Source of the DNA: Flavobacterium frigoris
GTDB taxonomy: Bacteria; Bacteroidota; Bacteroidia; Flavobacteriales; Flavobacteriaceae
Length of the DNA stretch: 64,000 nt
Assembly: GCF_900111075.1 (NCBI RefSeq)
Contig: NZ_FOFZ01000002.1
Location: 473,322-537,321, forward strand
Reading direction: 5' to 3'
Each line of letters begins with the position of its first letter. The first letter of the stretch is position 1. A model generated the notes under the pieces. That model was given only the letters and a program-made list of their open reading frames with translations. It had not been told where the DNA came from and searched no databases. Of the stretch, positions 62,231 through 64,000 are shown one piece after another. A program made the position numbers and the translations under genes.

Positions 62231-64000
62231 TTATCTATTAATATACAAATAACCTGATTGTTCGATTACCTTCTTATCCAAATCTGAATATTTTAAAATA
62301 TAGAAATAGGTTCCTGTTGGTAATTCCTGGGATTGAGCTACTGTCACTCGTCCTTCAGATACCCCTCTAAAGGCTCTTTCTTTATTATTGTATTTTTCTC
62401 TCTCGAAAACTAGAACACCCCATCTATTATAAATCTCGACTTTATTATCAGGATAGCATTCTAACCCTTCAATAAAGAACTCGTCATTTTTACCATCATC
62501 ATTTGGTGATAAAGCGTTAAAGACCTTAATTGCACAAACAAATTCTCTAGCAACTAGCGATAGATCAACAATTTTCGTAGAGCTGCTTTCGACTATAGCA
62601 CCATTAGGACTTGTACCCTGTACTAGTGCTTTATTTGATATCGATAAAGCGTCAAGGTCTCTTTGAGTAATCACATATGTAGCTATAATTGAAGTACTAT
62701 TTGCCTCACCTACTTGCAAAAGAGCTATTGGATTTCCACTTATTACTAAACCTGGCATAGTATCAATAATAGTAACGTTTGTTAATGGAATATTTCCTGT
62801 GTTCGTTATTGTGAAATTATAAGTTATTGTTTCTCCAACTTCAGCAAATCCGTTGCCGTCCACATCATTAAAAACCCCCTCTTTAACAAGTAAAATACTT
62901 GGGGATTCAGCTTCCACTAATGGAATTATTATTGTTGCTGGAGTAAGACCCATCAGTCCCGTATTGTCTTTGGCTACTACCGTAAAACTAGCTCTATTAC
63001 CGTTGAAACTTGAGTTAGGAGTAAATTGGATCAATGCAGCTTCGCCAACTGTTAATTCTTGACCAACGAACAAAGGAATTCCATTCAAAGTTAGTATCCC
63101 TGATGCAGGATCAGGAAGCGTTCGAATTATGTAAGCAACTACTACACCGTCTGCATCTGAACCAGTTAATGGCGAAACTGATTGCGCTTTGTCGTTTTTA
63201 ATCAAAGTCGCATTTACAATGTCATTTGTTGTTGGAGGAATAAGTGCAGTATCATCATCGTCAATAATGGTTCCTGTTGCCGTTACTGTTCCATTATTAA
63301 TCGTGAAGGTTTCATCCGACTCATCAATACTGTCTTGGGTCGTTGGTACACTTACTGTTCCAGTAGTTGCACCTGCTGGTACTGTTACCACAACATTGGT
63401 TATTGTGTAATCTAAATCACCCGCTGTTCCATTGGCTAATGTGAAGGTATACGTCGCGTCTACTGCACTTGGATTGCTTAACTCGAAATCAAATACTACA
63501 GCATCGCCTTCGGTGGCGATCGATGGAGTGATTCCAGTTACTGTTGGTGCTGTATTGTTGTCTATGATTGTTCCTGTTGCACTTACCGCTCCATTGTGGA
63601 TTGTAAAGGTCTCATCTGACTCATCGATTGTGTCGATGGTTGTTGGTACGCTTACTGTTCCGGTCGTTGCACCTGCTAATACTGTTACTTTAACATCGGC
63701 AGTCGTGTAATCTGAACTTCCAGCTGTTCCTGTACTTAATGTGAAGGTGTACTCTACATCTACTGCACTTGGATTGCTTAATTCGAAATCAAATACTACA
63801 GCATCGCCTTCGGTGGCGATCGATGGAGTGATTCCAGTTACTGTTGGTGCTGTATTGTTGTCTATGATTGTTCCTGTTGCACTTACCGCTCCATTGTGGA
63901 TTGTGAAGGTCTCATCTGACTCATCGATTGTGTCGATGGTTGTTGGTACGCTTACTGTTCCGGTCGTTGCACCTGCTAATACTGTTACTTTAACATCGGT
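62231..64000 (-). CDS. Giant Calx-beta repeat adhesin with type B T9SS sorting domain (5' end beyond the window)
   Basis: The minus-strand frame stays open from the stop at 62231 to the right edge (589 codons visible), so the start lies outside; the internal ATG at 63391 is not a start. From the edge inward there are Calx-beta domains (DSIDESDETFTINNG-type motifs ending in a DDD turn), a cadherin-like stretch (GILTLNGIPLFVGQELTVGE), and a DUF11-like repeat (EVGETITYNFTITNTGNIPLTNVTI). The C-terminal sorting domain reads CAIKVFNALSPNDDGKNDEFFI ... YNRWGVLVFE, the gliding-motility-associated type B CTD. It is expected to be secreted by the T9SS and anchored with PorP/SprF, serving as a surface adhesin, possibly a SprB-like gliding adhesin. 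Confidence 0.92.
   Translation of the reverse strand, partial: TDVKVTVLAGATTGTVSVPTTIDTIDESDETFTIHNGAVSATGTIIDNNTAPTVTGITPSIATEGDAVVFDFELSNPSAVDVEYTFTLSTGTAGSSDYTTADVKVTVLAGATTGTVSVPTTIDTIDESDETFTIHNGAVSATGTIIDNNTAPTVTGITPSIATEGDAVVFDFELSNPSAVDATYTFTLANGTAGDLDYTITNVVVTVPAGATTGTVSVPTTQDSIDESDETFTINNGTVTATGTIIDDDDTALIPPTTNDIVNATLIKNDKAQSVSPLTGSDADGVVVAYIIRTLPDPASGILTLNGIPLFVGQELTVGEAALIQFTPNSSFNGNRASFTVVAKDNTGLMGLTPATIIIPLVEAESPSILLVKEGVFNDVDGNGFAEVGETITYNFTITNTGNIPLTNVTIIDTMPGLVISGNPIALLQVGEANSTSIIATYVITQRDLDALSISNKALVQGTSPNGAIVESSSTKIVDLSLVAREFVCAIKVFNALSPNDDGKNDEFFIEGLECYPDNKVEIYNRWGVLVFEREKYNNKERAFRGVSEGRVTVAQSQELPTGTYFYILKYSDLDKKVIEQSGYLYINR
63361..64000 (-). repeat. Near-identical 300-bp tandem repeats encoding Calx-beta domains
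   Basis: The sequence repeats with a 300-bp (100-codon) period. Bases 63481-63700 and 63781-64000 differ at about three positions by my comparison. The unit upstream of 63481 (toward the gene's 3' end) is clearly diverged. The array continues past the window edge. Confidence 0.88.

Noticed and set aside
63391..63391. ATG at 63391 as start of the adhesin gene
   Set aside because: The same frame continues open, with in-phase Calx-beta repeats, to the window edge, so this Met is internal.
63182..63710. Plus-strand open frames of 69-92 codons over the adhesin repeats
   Set aside because: They are antisense shadows of the Thr/Val-rich repeats on the minus strand and repeat with the same 300-bp period.
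1..64000. CRISPR arrays, tRNA or rRNA genes, insertion sequences
   Set aside because: No regularly spaced short repeats, cloverleaf-like sequences or transposase genes were seen on reading both strands.

Overview
The window reads as a chromosome segment of a gliding member of the Bacteroidota, most likely a Flavobacterium-like species. The DNA is AT-rich and translation starts rarely show Shine-Dalgarno sequences. Many genes are preceded by the Bacteroidota sigma factor -7 motif TAnnTTTG. Marker genes point the same way: gldD, gldE, PorP/SprF, type IX secretion (T9SS) sorting domains, DUF3078, DUF3109, DUF4301, DUF4412 and a TPP riboswitch on a TonB receptor. Most of the window is ordinary core genome. 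I saw no rRNA, tRNA, CRISPR array, prophage or insertion sequence.

Layout. 0-1.2 kb: greA, with a hairpin leader, and a lipoprotein that looks like a Rieske domain without its histidines. 1.2-7.5 kb (minus): a TPP-riboswitch-controlled TonB receptor, arfB, a fused NadR-like kinase::DUF4301 protein, a PnuC-type carrier and GGGP synthase. 7.6-8.9 kb: a Crp/Fnr regulator, then a small membrane protein and a group III truncated haemoglobin behind a perfect FNR-like operator. 9.1-11.4 kb: a phosphopantetheinyl transferase and ahcY. 11.4-14.3 kb is the accessory stretch: a YoeB toxin-antitoxin pair lying between the ahcY 3' end and a second, diverged copy of that 3' end, then small secreted coiled-coil genes and a decayed gene. 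14.3-15 kb: rplU-rpmA. 15.3-21.6 kb: a tandem duplication of a two-gene M16 peptidase unit, in which the first copy is eroding.

21.7-29 kb: an EamA exporter, an HMA-domain lipoprotein, the gliding/DNA block mutY-ssb-gldE-gldD, then HU, a 30-residue basic protein and RNase G. 29-41 kb: a pseudogene, an ion-channel protein, tadA, dxs-DUF3078, a secreted M36 protease, dgt, an amine-oxidase-like flavoprotein and an RDD protein. 41.4-45.1 kb: nrdB-nrdA, with a DnaA box lying on the predicted promoter. 45.3-52 kb: DUF3109, DUF4412, MarC, a small FAD protein, an acyltransferase, and HupE-dCMP deaminase-S41 protease. 52-59 kb: TerB, fbp, a GNAT, aspartate kinase and a very large outer-membrane protein. 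59.3-64 kb: an OmpA/TPR/PD40 protein, PorP/SprF and the 3' end of a giant Calx-beta adhesin with a type B T9SS sorting domain. This last trio is the usual arrangement for a secreted surface adhesin and its export/anchoring partners.

The observations I rate highest are: the duplicated ahcY 3' end that encloses the toxin-antitoxin pair and supplies the yoeB stop codon; a family of ~100 bp repeats that abut the terminators of ahcY, rng and nrdA in gene orientation; the decaying M16 duplicate with an ATG-to-ACG start; the FNR-like operator over the haemoglobin operon; the DnaA box on the nrdBA promoter; and the kinase::DUF4301 fusion. I did not find a wholly new multi-gene defence or biosynthetic system here.
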